A DNA stretch of 64,000 nt from Cavenderia fasciculata (GCF_000203815.1 NW_004457644.1:310001-374000); one strand, 5' to 3'; positions 34,988-46,125 are shown, counted from the stretch's first letter. The notes: generated from the sequence alone by a model not told the origin. Numbers and translations are program-made.

Positions 34988-36838
34988 TTATTCATTGTGA
35001 AGTTGGAAAACTAGATAAGATATTCCATTACCATTATTTGGGATAATATCAAATGTGTAGTTTTGGTTGGATGGTAATGGGAATTGGATGGAGCATAGGG
35101 ATGGTTGGACAACCAATGAATCGCTACTTGAGACAATATAATAGGTTTGTCCAACTTGGAGTGAGTTGGTTGGTTGCAAAGTGTTGAGGGAGAGTGTACC
35201 GTCATTGAGTTCAAAACTACCGGTTGAGATTGGAACCATATCGGGAGAGGTAGCAAGACTGTCTACGGATATACTCATAGCCGATTGGGAGTAGACATAG
35301 AGACCACCCGAGACGACGGTGCTTTGGACAAACATGAGTTTGGCATCGTCGACAGAGATGTCACCAGTGATGGACGATTGGTTGATAAACAGACTGCTAC
35401 TATGACCGATGAGAATGTTACCAGTCATGGTGGTACTGACGATAGATACCGACGAGCCAGTGCCAGTGGTGATATTGGGTGCTGTGAATTCTGAACGGTA
35501 CAAGTTGAGTGAACTACCATCACCAACGACGATTTGCGAGTCATTGGAAAGAGAAAAGTAACCGGGTGTGGTTATATTGAGTACTGATTGCTTCGAGACG
35601 GTGAGGATGGTGTTGTAGAGGGTGATGGGTGTGTCTGTGAGCGAGCTATCCTCATCAAATACAATAGAGACGGTTGATGGCTTACCAACGTGGAAATAAG
35701 AGTAGATTTGTGAGATGTTGACTTGACCTGTAAAGATGGTGAAATGGAGGTCGTCGGCGTGGACTGACTTGGTGGCTGCGAGTACGAGTTGGGAGATGTT
35801 TGCGGGACCCATGATATCAGTGTACTGCACAAGAGAGGTGATTTGGAGTTGCCCGCCGTCGAGGTCGACCACGCCAAGAAGGAGTTCGTCTGCACGACCG
35901 ATGGATACTTGACTGGACGACTGTCCAATTAAATTGTCAATTTGTACAATCACAGGACCACCATTTGTAGGAGGAGGGACTGTGGATGGATCAGGCGACT
36001 GTTTAAAAGTAGCATACTCGTCAAGTACAATCGATCCTCTTGGAGCAATAACCGAGACATTGTAATTAACTGCAACACTGGCACTACGACTAATCTCTAG
36101 TACTCCACTCACCACCAGATTGCCTTGTAAATTGATGACACTTGTTTCTGCAACCAGCACGTTTTCAAAAACGACAATACCGTCGGAACCAGTTTGAATC
36201 GATCCTCCAATAACATTGTCATCGCCAAAGACTGCAAGTGATGCGTCTCCAAGCATGAGAATCGATCCATCCAAAAGAGCACTGTTGCTGGATGAAAAGA
36301 AACCTCTCACTTGTTGGGTGTAGCTCGATCCATTTTGAAACCAAGCCGATCCAACCGTCACAGTACTGTCTACTGTCACATAGACTGTTCCTTGGTCTTG
36401 GATGGTGAGGTTGTTTTTAACGTTGACGGTTGAATTATTGAGTATGTATACGACGCAGCCTACACCGACGACGATCTCATCCAACAACTCTACATTGTTG
36501 ATAAGATTCAATTGCATCAATGTATGTACCGTCGTATTCAATATGATCGAGTCTAATTGCAAATTGGGCACTGATGAAATGATAGTTTGAACACTTCCCA
36601 AATCTGAATCTGAATAATCGATCACTGCGACATACCCAGGTGCATTTGGTACAACACCACCAATCCACATGTTTGGGTCGTTAAAGTCACAATTCTCTCT
36701 GCAATCAAACGTTGTATTGAATTGTACTATTATCTGTTGTTGTTGTTGTTGTTGTTGTTGATGTGAATAGCAGTTACCTATCACTACCATCATCATCATT
36801 ACCAAAAAGGTAATACTAATCTCTTTGTTGTACAACAT
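34988..36838 (-). CDS. Secreted beta-helix-like surface protein, 616 aa
   Basis: Single exon. A signal peptide is clear: ISITFLVMMMMVVIGNCYS, then a poly-Gln run from a (TGT)n/(CAA)n repeat. The start of the mature part has DPNMWIGGVVPNAPGYVAVI, the entry strand seen in secreted right-handed beta-helix proteins. After it come many short repeating strands with Val/Ile every second residue and Asn/Ser/Gly turns (STVNVKNNLTIQDQGTVYV, GDASLAVFGDDNVIGGSIQ, GSSVSIVSTTMTGNILIG). This is the pattern of pectin-lyase-like beta helices. Numerous N-glycosylation sequons. No membrane anchor near the C-terminus. It is probably a cell-surface or matrix protein. It sits between, and runs tail to tail with, the kinase/NTPase gene to its left. 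Confidence 0.75.
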   Translation of the reverse strand: MLYNKEISITFLVMMMMVVIGNCYSHQQQQQQQQQIIVQFNTTFDCRENCDFNDPNMWIGGVVPNAPGYVAVIDYSDSDLGSVQTIISSVPNLQLDSIILNTTVHTLMQLNLINNVELLDEIVVGVGCVVYILNNSTVNVKNNLTIQDQGTVYVTVDSTVTVGSAWFQNGSSYTQQVRGFFSSSNSALLDGSILMLGDASLAVFGDDNVIGGSIQTGSDGIVVFENVLVAETSVINLQGNLVVSGVLEISRSASVAVNYNVSVIAPRGSIVLDEYATFKQSPDPSTVPPPTNGGPVIVQIDNLIGQSSSQVSIGRADELLLGVVDLDGGQLQITSLVQYTDIMGPANISQLVLAATKSVHADDLHFTIFTGQVNISQIYSYFHVGKPSTVSIVFDEDSSLTDTPITLYNTILTVSKQSVLNITTPGYFSLSNDSQIVVGDGSSLNLYRSEFTAPNITTGTGSSVSIVSTTMTGNILIGHSSSLFINQSSITGDISVDDAKLMFVQSTVVSGGLYVYSQSAMSISVDSLATSPDMVPISTGSFELNDGTLSLNTLQPTNSLQVGQTYYIVSSSDSLVVQPSLCSIQFPLPSNQNYTFDIIPNNGNGISYLVFQLHNE

Positions 36839-37156
36839 TTTTAAATGCTTTAGTTCTTGTTAAATAATAAATAATTGGTCTATCGTTGTTGTGAATAGTG
36901 ACTATTTATCCATTGTCCAGTTAGACTCTAGTCTGGTGTATTTATATAAATTATTGTTCGTGGAAGTAAATGAAAGCTTCGAACCCATCGAAAACTATTG
37001 ACCCTTCATTCGCTTCATTCTATGGAAGACGAGGAGGTCGTTGTCGTCCCCACTTTTTTTCATCATCGACTTGAGCAAAAATCTTTTTTAAATATCTCTT
37101 GGTTGTAACTATCGTAAAACAATCATCTCTTTATTATTAATATTAGTATTATTAGT
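36839..37156. other. Intergenic
   Basis: Promoter region of the beta-helix protein gene and 3' flank of the second kinase gene, both on minus. TATTTATATAAATT near 36939 is a TATA-like element. A less AT-rich patch (36960-37060) is present. No gene seen. Confidence 0.35.
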
Positions 37157-40067
37157 TTAAACCCAAGGAATAGGAGGAACTGATCTTTCAACAGTTGCAT
37201 AGGCAATGGTTTCTTTAATTTTTGAAAGATGCGACGGTTTGATGGTGATGACTTGGGACTGATTGACTGGTTTGTTTTTCATGATAATGTCTAGTAGTCC
37301 GTCACTGTGAACCGATTGTATGATACAGGTGACGTAGATGGTGTTGGTGGTGATGGGTATGTCTTTGGTTTCCATGGCTTTGATTAGTTGTGCCATAGTA
37401 GAGTTGCTCTGATCTGAAAATATGGGAACGGGTGCGCTTTCTCTGAGTGATGGATATTTAGTGATGAGTACATGTACATTGGTGAGGGTGGCGTTTTGTA
37501 TTCTGACATAATTAATGCCAGTTGTTAAATATTTGGTTATTTTCTCGGGTATTGATGTTGTTTGGAGTGTTGGTACTTCAAATAGTAGTTGATCGGTCGA
37601 TGATGATGATCCACCAAAAATATTGTTGTATCCAACAGGTGAAGATGTTGGCGTAGTAGAGAGTGGTGATTGTGACCCTCCTCCTCCTCCTCCTCCTCCC
37701 GGTAGAATCGATTTAATCCAATCAAATTGATCAGATGTGACAATCCCACCAATACTACTTCCCAAACCACCACCACCACCACCTCCACTAGATGATAAAC
37801 TAATAGATGATTTTAATCCACCTGCTGTTGCTAATTGAAGTAATCTTGATGGTGATTTAGTAAATATATTATTATTATTGTAACTAATATTGGATGTGAA
37901 TTGTGATAGAATAGTTGTTGAAGATGAGAGGGAGGATGAAGATTGGGATAGTGTAGTGCCGCCTCCGCCGCTGCCGGTACTAGTAGGGTTTAACTTTCCA
38001 AGTTCCATTTTAATAAAGTTTGTAAATGTACATTTGAGTTTAAAATTACTATTATAGTCTTTTAAAAGTTGTGCCAATTTTTTGGGAAGGTTGTTGGTGA
38101 TGGATGAGATGTCGAGCGTGGGGTCAACTGTCCGTCCTCCTAAAAGGTCTGACATCATTTTAATCGATTCTGGTTGTGATAGTCGTGACAATGGCAACTC
38201 GACGACACCGCTGTCGACAGAGGAGGAGGGGGAGATCAATGTCATGTTGGATGGTGGGATAGATACACATGTTATACAAAATAATACATTTGGTGGGGCT
38301 GCCTTGAGACTTGAAATGACCAATTCAAGCAACCCAGCATCTTCAACGTTATCAAACACAATAAGAATATTTTGTTTTGAGATATACAACTTTGTGTAGA
38401 TTGTTTTCAATAATACTGCATTATCTAAAAGATTAATTGAGTTGGAGGAGGATGAGGATATGGAAGAGAAGATGGATGAAGTAGAAGAAGTGGATGAAGA
38501 TAGTGACGAGGGAGGGGTTGATGAAGATGAAGATGAAGCGCTGCTGCTGCTACTACTGTCACTAGACGGTTTTCTAACTAAATAATTGTTGGTGTTGATA
38601 TTCAAGTCTTTGGCAAGTTGTGAAATATCTGATACAAATGATTGCAGTGTACTACATTCAATGCAAAATGATGTAGTTCTAAGATCACCACAATAGGCAG
38701 CTATCAAACTTGACTTTCCAATTCCACTTTCACCTGTAATAATCACTGTCGTCGTTGTTGTTGTAGTATTTACATTTGATTTAAATAGTGTGTCCAATTG
38801 CTCTATGTATCCAGCATAATTAGAGTACCACATCAGTTTGGGTAGTTTGTTTAAAATCAAAGGTACTTCTCCACCACCCATATAATGTTCACTCACAGTT
38901 TGATTGATTGGTACCATTATATCCATCATTATATTACATTCATCTATATTTATAGTATCCAAATATCTTTCAATTTGTTCAAATGTTGGTCTTGGCATTT
39001 CCCCAATACTAAAAATTAAAATTAAATTAATTAATATTATATTATTTGTATTTATGTATTTGTATTTACCATTTTAAAATTAACTGTCTGTATTCTTTTG
39101 GACAAGATTTAGGGATAGCTTGTTTCATATCAACCTTTCTTTCTCCAGATAGATAGTTTTCTAAATTAATCATATTCAACATGATCATTCCAAACGCATA
39201 TACATCTGCATTATACGAGAAATTATATTGATTTAATTTATTCTCATTTGCTAAATCAATTAGTTCCTACAAAATTAAAAGATTTTGTATGATTAATAAA
39301 TAAATAAATAATAATATTTATTTTAATTTAATACATACAGGAGCAATATAACCAATTGTACCAAGAGAAGTGATTGGTGATTGAGTTGAACTACCTTGAA
39401 TTTTACTTATTCCAAAGTCTGTTATTTTAACATTAAAGGTCGATCCTAATAATACATTACTTGGTTTCAAGTCAAAATGAATGATACCATGTCGATGTAA
39501 CCATTTCATACCATTTGTTATACCTTTGAGAATAGACAGTACCAATTGACCTGTGAAAAGATATGATTCTCTAGTCATTAGATACCATAGCGACCCCTTT
39601 TCCATAAACTCCATAACAATACCAAGTCTTCTTTCTTCGGGTGGTGTGACATCATCCAATGCAATGTACTCTGACACACCAAGGAATTGTATGATGTTTT
39701 CGTGTTGTGGAGAAGAATCGATCAACTCTTGCACCAGTTTCATAAAGACATACTTTTCATCACGATGTGTTGCAGTTGATCCTACATAGGGCACCTTGAT
39801 TGCTATTCTCTTTCCACTTGTAATCTCAGTTGCAGAGAATACTATACCAGTCTTTGTATCATAAATCAATCTTTTATCTTTAATCATTGATTCTTTAAAT
39901 GTCTTTACTTTTATATTATTCGTATTATTCGTATTATTATTATTCTTTTCTTTTACTCTATCATCATTGTCATCGTAATCATCAATATCCATTGGTGTTG
40001 TCATTGCATTATTACTATTCCCATTTTGATGATGTTGATGATTATCACTATTATTGATATTAATCAT
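37157..40067 (-). CDS. Non-RD protein kinase joined to a STAND-type NTPase
   Basis: Three exons: 40067-39339, 39266-39070 and 39008-37157 (introns 39338-39267 and 39069-39009); 925 residues. The N-terminal 50 residues are Asn/His-rich. Kinase domain: lysine in RIAIKVPYVG, catalytic loop HFDLKPSNVLL, ITDFGISK, GTIGYIAPELID across intron 1, and CIGEMPRPTF closing the domain across intron 2. The usual Arg before the catalytic Asp is Phe, so this is a non-RD kinase, a class often linked to immune receptors in plants. From residue of about 360: SNYAGYIEQLDTLF, Walker A GESGIGKS (401-408), then Walker B NILIVFDNVED, both as in NB-ARC/STAND NTPases. The C-terminal third has Ser and Gly runs (GGGGGGG near 37680 and 37770) and unassigned globular stretches. 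No LRR or WD repeats seen. Confidence 0.82.
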
Positions 40068-40824
40068 ATGATAGAAGAGGTGTCAGGTGACGATAATATT
40101 AAAAAGTAATGGTGATGATCACTCTGCTGCTATAGTGTGTTGTTGTTCAAAATTGATGTTGTTGTTGTTGTTTTATTATTATTACAATGATATTTATGAT
40201 TTAAAAGATGTGAATGTCGTCTTCATTATGAACATAATAATAGAGAAGAAGAAGTACTAATTAAAGATATTTTAATTGTTAATTGCTATTTTTCGATGAA
40301 CCCAGTTGAAGAGCACTTTCAAACGAATGGTTTTGGGTTGAATAAAAAAGAGAACTTCAGCAGCTGTTGGTATGATAAATTTTATTAATTAATTATTTAT
40401 TTATTATAATCATCTAATGATTAGCTAATAGAAAAAAATGTGTATGGGTTAGGTGAAGCTAGACCTCACCTATACCTACTAGTCTCATTCTCATTCTCAT
40501 TAATTAGAGTTGATATATATATATATATCGATAATAATAACAATAGTAGTCGTCGTTTGACACTGATCATATGGAACCTTAATTTTGATCAACTTGATAA
40601 TGCTAGTCGATGTATTCGTTATTTCAAGTTCATGTGACACCGAGATTCCTTGGGTCGTAGCACATTTCTTGAATCTAATATAACTATTATGAACTAATAC
40701 ATTTTTTTTCAAATCTTATTTATCTATCTATCTATCACTTAATCATCACCTTCACCTACATAATTTGTTTTAAAAGAATATAACTATTGTAATAATAACT
40801 GTAATAATAATAATAATAAATAGC
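40068..40824. other. Intergenic
   Basis: Promoter of the kinase/NTPase gene (-) and spacer before the small membrane-protein pair (+). Contains (TTG)n near 40140-40170, a short inverted repeat TAGGTGA...TCACCTA (40450-40472), and an ATTCTC repeat (40485-40500). No gene seen. Confidence 0.3.
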
Positions 40825-41388
40825 GAGCATGCTCAGAAAATTACATCAATTGAATCAAAGGCACCTAAAAAGAAAGGAATAATATAAATAGTGTTGCGCA
40901 TTTAGAGGAGATAGAGAGACCTTAGATGATAATATTAACAATTTATATTTTTAGTGTAAAAACTAGGAATGAGGTTGCATTGGCTCAAATATACGAGCAA
41001 CAACAGATAGCAAAAGAAGTTGCAGATAGATCAAGTTATCGGTTTAGTATTCATTATGGTTGGGTGTAATAATGTTATTGGCTGGAGCATGCTGCTACCT
41101 ATATCTTCGATATGATAGTGTGGTTGCAGTAGAGCTGCACAAAGAGATTGACCGTCAATCTGAACTAATTAAACTACTACAGAACCAATTAGGCCAAGAA
41201 CAAAATCATCAACTACAACAACTACAAGACCAACTACAACTAATAAAAGACGAACTACAACACCTAAAAGACCAACTACAACACCGATCAAAAAGATGCA
41301 ACAAGCGGAATCAACCGCTTGATCCACAAAATCCCGCTCAACCGCTTGATCCACATATTCCCGACCGAATAATACGCAGAATTGGTTA
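40825..41388 (+). pseudogene. Broken copy of the membrane coiled-coil gene at 41928
   Basis: Degenerate duplicate of the gene at 41928-42641. The leader at 40825-40877 (CAGAAAATTACATCAAT...CCTAAAAAG) matches 41811-41860 almost base for base, so the copy includes promoter sequence. The coding part keeps NEVALAQIYEQQQIAKEVADR (parent ALLAQIYEQRQIEFADK). It then loses about 7 bases in GGTTGG..GGTGTA, which shifts the frame, and continues in the new frame from about 41057 with GVIMLLAGACCYLYLRYDS and a Gln/Leu coiled coil ending earlier than the parent (IPDRIIRRIG). The start codon of the parent (MFFSPK) is not preserved. Not expected to make the full protein. Confidence 0.65.
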
Positions 41389-41927
41389 ATAATAACAGGT
41401 TGGTAAATAAAGGAATTATTAATTGCAATAGGAGCTCAAGAATTTTTGGATAGTATTTTTCTCAGCTTCACAAGATCACCAAAAAGAACTATATATTCTG
41501 GTTCAAACTTTTTTTTTTGTGATAAACTAATAATTTTAATGCATTAAAATTTTCAAGTGACGATGCACCCAAAACCCAACGTTGGAAAATAAATATCTTT
41601 CATCAAACTTTGAAACGCGAAAATCCAGAATTTCAAGTCTTTTCACAACATTTTTTTCTTGATGAACAACTATAAATATAGTTGATCAACTTGCACTTAT
41701 TGATTTATAGTTTTTATTTGTACAAATAACATAATCTTTGTCAATTTATTTATCTTTATCTAGACAACCTCACCTGTGTTAAAGTATCACTGTAAAAATA
41801 ATAATACTTGGAGCAATGATCAGAAAATTACATCAATCGAAACAAAGGTACCTAAAAAGATGAATATACTTAAAAACGGATGCATCGACATTTGATCACA
41901 TTAACGTAACCATCTATATATATATAA
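41389..41927. other. Spacer between duplicated gene copies
   Basis: AT-rich spacer. The last 115 bases repeat the leader found before the broken copy at 40825. No gene or RNA recognised in the rest. Confidence 0.3.
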
Positions 41928-42641
41928 ATGTTTTTTAGTCCAAAATCTAGGACCGAGGTTGTACCATACAAGGGCTATATACCTGCATTATTAGCTCAAA
42001 TATACGAACAACGTCAGATAGAGTTTGCAGATAAAATCTATCGATCAGGCAAACCCAGGGCTACGATAAGAATCCATATTGGTTGGCTGCTGGGTGTAAT
42101 TGTGTTGTTGGCTGGAACTTGCTGCTATCTATATGTTAAATATGATAGTTTGGTTGTGTTTGGACTAAATCAAGAGATTAGCCACCAAATTGATCTAAAT
42201 AAACTTCTACAGGTCCAAGTAGAAGAGGAGCAACAACATCAAATACAAGTCGAAAAGCTCCTACAAGACAAACTGGACCAACAATATCAACATCAACAAG
42301 ATGTACAACAAAAAATACGAGACCAACTCGCTCAAGAAAAAGGTCATAGCAAAAAACTAGAACAACTACACGAAGAGTACCAAAAACAAATACAACTACA
42401 ACACCAAGAACAACAACAACTCTTACGACAAAAACACAGCGAACAGCAACAACAACTACAAAAAGAACTACACCAACTACAACAACAACTACACCAACTC
42501 CAACAACTACAACAACAACAACAAAATCAGCCACAACTAAAAGACATACTGCAACAAATACAACAACTACAACAACTACAACAACAACAACCACACCATC
42601 AAAAAAAGGGAGGATGGTTGAGAAAAATTTTTAGATGGTAG
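41928..42641 (+). CDS. Small single-span membrane protein with long Gln-rich coiled coil
   Basis: Family not recognised; 237 residues, single exon. N-terminal region: MFFSPKSRTEVVPYKGYIPALL, then an amphipathic stretch (AQIYEQRQIEFADKIYRS) and a basic segment (KPRATIRIH). One membrane span at residues of about 52-70 (WLLGVIVLLAGTCCYLYV). The rest is a heptad-like Gln/Leu/Glu coiled coil of about 150 residues (HQLQQLQQQLHQLQ type), ending in a basic, aromatic tail, KKGGWLRKIFRW. Basic residues on the N-side suggest the coiled coil faces the lumen or outside, but this is inference. The CAA/CTA repeats that encode the coil make its antisense frame open; that frame is not a gene. A broken duplicate lies just upstream. 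Confidence 0.7.
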   Translation: MFFSPKSRTEVVPYKGYIPALLAQIYEQRQIEFADKIYRSGKPRATIRIHIGWLLGVIVLLAGTCCYLYVKYDSLVVFGLNQEISHQIDLNKLLQVQVEEEQQHQIQVEKLLQDKLDQQYQHQQDVQQKIRDQLAQEKGHSKKLEQLHEEYQKQIQLQHQEQQQLLRQKHSEQQQQLQKELHQLQQQLHQLQQLQQQQQNQPQLKDILQQIQQLQQLQQQQPHHQKKGGWLRKIFRW

Positions 42642-43021
42642 AAAACTCTTTTAATTTATCCTATTCTAAATACTCTTTGAGATATATTGGCTCCTTGAGA
42701 TTGACAATTCAAGAACACCTAAAAATTAATATTTAATAAAAAAAAATATTATACAAAAATTCATCAATCAAAAGGGGGGGTGATATTTATATGGTGTTTT
42801 TAAAAAAAAGTAAGGGGGGTTTACTTTTTCAAAGTAACCATACTTTAAAAAAGTAATTTCGACTGATCAAATCATATAAAAAGTAGGGTCGCCTATTCGA
42901 GCGCCAATTCTATTTGATTGGCGCCGAAAATATGTGACCGTTATAAATAAAATGTTCACTGTTGTATATAACACATCAATATAAACACATTTGCAAAAAA
43001 ATATAGTGTAATAGTAAAATA
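42642..43021 (+). other. Left flank of the hAT element
   Basis: Contains two G-runs (42773-42780 and 42814-42819). There is a hairpin of AAAAAGTAA and TTTACTTTTT around the second G-run. A perfect 8 bp stem GCGCCAAT/ATTGGCGC lies at 42901-42924. These are the sort of subterminal structures found at hAT ends. No gene. Confidence 0.45.
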
Positions 43022-45732
43022 ATGGTAAAAGATAAATTGTCAATGCCTAATGCGTTCTCCATTGGTTACTGCAAAGAGAAAGGAGAAGTAATAAAGCTTC
43101 CATTTATTAAAATTTCAGATAAAAACAAAGGACAATATGCAACAGAAGAGACAGTACTAGAAGAAGGAGTTAATAAGAATAAAGTAACTTGTAAAAGGTG
43201 TGGAACAGTATACTTTCCAACCAAAAACCAACAGATACAAAATCATATCAATAATAAGTCATGCGGATTATTATCTGCATTATTATCTAATGGTATAGAC
43301 AAAAACCTAGTTGATGAAAAGGTTATACTTTTTCTTGTGGATCATTCACTCCCTTTTATCATATCAGAATCTAAAAGTCTGCAAGCTATATTCGATTCTC
43401 TAAATATACAATACAAAGCACCTTCTTACTATAGAATCAAAAACGATATCCTCCCTCGAATTCTCACAATTAAAAAGGAGGCTGTAAAGAGATTATTGGA
43501 CAGAGCAGACTGGATTGGATTAACTCAAGATGGATGGACAAGTGATCAAGATGTCAAATATATATGTGTAACAGGGCACCTTATTACCACTGACACTTTC
43601 GAGTTCAAAACCTTTCTAATGGGATTCAATGCAATCAACGGAGCAGAGACATCTAGTGCTGTATCTGATCAATTGCTCAAGACTATCTGTGATGAATGGA
43701 ACCTCGACCTTCAAACAATTGCTGGAGCTACAACTGACAATGCACATGCTGCCATTAAAGCAATTCTATTATCTGACATCAAATCAAATAGATGTAGTGC
43801 TCATACCATTCAATTAATAGTGAGTCACTGTATCGATATGGGCAAACCAGAATCAACAGAGTCTCTCCATCTTATCTCCACCACAATAGCAAAAGAGTTA
43901 AATGATAAAAACAACAATAATAATAATGATGGTGATGATGACACAGATCCTGTGGAAAGTAATAGTAATAATAAGAAAAAGAAACCCAACAACACCGTAG
44001 CACCTTCTAAACCATCAGCCAAAGCACCTGCTAAACCATCAGCCAAAGCACCTGCTAAACCATCTGCTAAAGCACTTGCTAAAGTACAACAATCTACAGC
44101 CTCTAAAGGAAAAAAAACTGATAACACAATCACTGTTTCAACAACCAATCAGTTAAATAATGTTGAGGTTGTATCAACTGCAACTTTGGAAACAAAATTA
44201 ACTATTCAAGGACTAACACTTTCTATGGTACTAAGAAAGATTAGGAAAGCAGTCCAAATTATTAAATTTAGCAAGCCATTGGCATCTAAATTACACAAAC
44301 TGGTACAATTAAATCATTTAAAAAATACTTGTTCTGATGATTTAAAAGATGCATTAAAAGAAAATACAAAAATCAAATTTGCTTTTAGATTGAAATTCTA
44401 CTCTCCAACAAGATGGACTTCACTTTATACAATGGTATCAAGATTTATGGAATTGCATCCATCTATTAAAGAGTTGGAACATGTGGATTTGTTTTTAACA
44501 GAGGAAGAATGTTTGGTATGTATATATAAGGATCTTTTGAATAAAAAATTATTAATAATTAATTTATATAGATTGCATACGACTATTTAACTCTTTTAGG
44601 TGACTTTGAGAAAGCTACTATGTTCTTGTCAAGTGCTAACAATATCACAATTGACAGCCTGGTTCCAACTCTTATCACTTTGGAAATGGGTCTCAAGCCA
44701 GGTGGCCGTCATTACGATAAAATCAACACCCCCCAAGGACACGAATTGAGAAACAATCTGGAGCAACAGTTAAAAATCAGGGTAGATCTATTATTCAAAG
44801 ATCGTGAAGCCATATTGACACCTTTGTTGTTTTCTCCATATCATAAGGCCCTTCTCAAACACTTGATTCCTCAACATCCAGTCGAGGCGGCGCCAGCCGA
44901 AAAGAAGAAGAAGAACAACAAAAGAAATGATCCAAACGTCCAAACCACCAACGAAGAAACTCAAGAGCAAAATGTTTCTTTTATCCCCCTCAATCTAGAG
45001 CTCAGTGAAAATCTTCTTAATACATTCTTAAATGATATTAAAGAATCTAAATCACTAAAGTCTATGGACAAACTCATCATTGAGTTGAGGGAAAAAGAAA
45101 CCAAGATCCAGGCACAAAAGGCAAAAACAAAAAAGGTTGTTCAATCAACAATAGATACATCAAAACAAATTCCAAAAGACAAAGTAGAACAGATAAGACT
45201 GGAAAGACAAAGAGCAAAGAACAATGCAGAGGATGAGTCTTTTTCTTCTATTGTGAAGGGTACTACCATCGCTGCCATCTCTACCACATCTACTACATCT
45301 ACCTCTACCACCTCTACCACCTCTACCACCTCTACCATCCCTACCACCTCTACTACCGATCAGTTTGCAAACATCACTGCCCAGTCTCCTCTCACCACCG
45401 AATTGACAACTACAATGATTAAATCCATGATCATTTCATTCTTGGCAATGGAATACCAACTGAATGACAAAGAGCTTGCTAAAGGATCTAGACCAGATCC
45501 AACTATATATTGGTCTCAATGCAATGTCAACCCATTTCTTAAATGCCTGGCTCGAAAATATCTCTGTGTACCTGCTACATCAACCCCATCTGAGGGTGTG
45601 TTCTCTAAATCAAGTTACATTTTCGAAGAAAGAAGACAGTCAATGAGTGTTTCTACCTTTCAAGATCTTGTTTTCCTATATTGCAACAAATATATTCTAT
45701 TGGTTGCTATCCTCTTCCTCTTTATTTTATAA
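43022..45732 (+). CDS. hAT transposase with BED zinc finger
   Basis: Transposase of the hAT superfamily. Exon 1 is 43022-44515, the intron 44516-44571 (GTATGT...TATATAG), exon 2 44572-45732; 884 residues with no stop or frame break. Splicing joins EECL to IAYDYLTLLGDFEKAT, which restores the conserved helix before the last RNase H block. BED-type zinc finger at residues of about 53-80 (CKRCGTVYFP ... HINNKSC). RNase H-like core: WIGLTQDGWTS (first Asp), GATTDNAHA (second Asp region), SNRCSAHTIQLIV (the C..H motif), YSPTRWTSLY. The C-terminal dimerisation block is ATSTPSEGVFSKSSYIFEERR ... LVFLYCNKYIL. A Lys-Pro-Ala tandem repeat (44005-44090) and a Thr/Ser run (45280-45355) are low-complexity inserts. 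Catalytic residues look present. Confidence 0.9.
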
Positions 45733-46125
45733 TCATACTATTATCAACAAACACTATTTTTTTCATCAACTAAGCCAAGACACCATATAAAAGTATCATC
45801 GGCACACTTTTTATTTAAATAAATCTTGTTTTTAATTTCAATCTAGGATATCATTTTATTGTACTTATTTTTAATACCAACCTTACTTACTTAAAGTAAG
45901 TAAGCATTTTCCATATAAAAACGGGAACTGACTCAGGTCAGGTAACCCCCATACAAACTTAACCATAAAAATACCTCTCATTGTTTTATTTTCTTTTTCT
46001 TTTTTTTATGTGTATAATAAATAATAATCAACATCTCAACAACACAAACCATAATAATATGTGTACATATATATTTGTAAATCATATTCTTCAATCATCA
46101 TCTCATCAAACTTAACCTATTAAAC
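45733..46125. other. Right end of the hAT element and promoter of the next gene
   Basis: Includes the 23-base palindrome at 45882-45904 and the CTGACTCAGGTCAG near-palindrome at 45928-45941. From about 45960 it is AT-rich leader for the FNIP gene at 46126. No other gene. Confidence 0.4.
45882..45904. repeat. Perfect 23-base palindrome
   Basis: CTTACTTACTT, one central A, then AAGTAAGTAAG. Lies 150 bases past the transposase stop, inside the presumed right end of the hAT element. Confidence 0.75.

Larger units (their letters stand above)
42814..45950 (+). mobile_element. hAT-superfamily DNA transposon, ends unresolved
   Basis: Cut-and-paste DNA transposon defined by its transposase (43022-45732). 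The outer limits are tentative: GGGGGGTTTAC at 42814-42824 and GTAACCCCC at 45942-45950 are loosely inverted and could be the tips. No 8 bp target duplication was found beside them. A perfect 23-base palindrome, CTTACTTACTT-A-AAGTAAGTAAG (45882-45904), lies inside the right end, and AGTAA-rich hairpins lie inside the left. The element sits between the small membrane-protein pair and the FNIP array. The coding region appears whole, so the insertion is young or was recently active. Confidence 0.6.

Noticed and set aside
42178-42594. Minus-strand frame of almost pure Val
   Set aside because: Antisense of the CAA/CTA repeats that encode the Gln/Leu coiled coil. Composition has no protein character.
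42882-42960. TAGGGTCGCCT as the left tip of the hAT element
   Set aside because: It resembles a hAT tip, but the right end offers only a poor inverted match and there is no 8 bp duplication, so the ends were left open.
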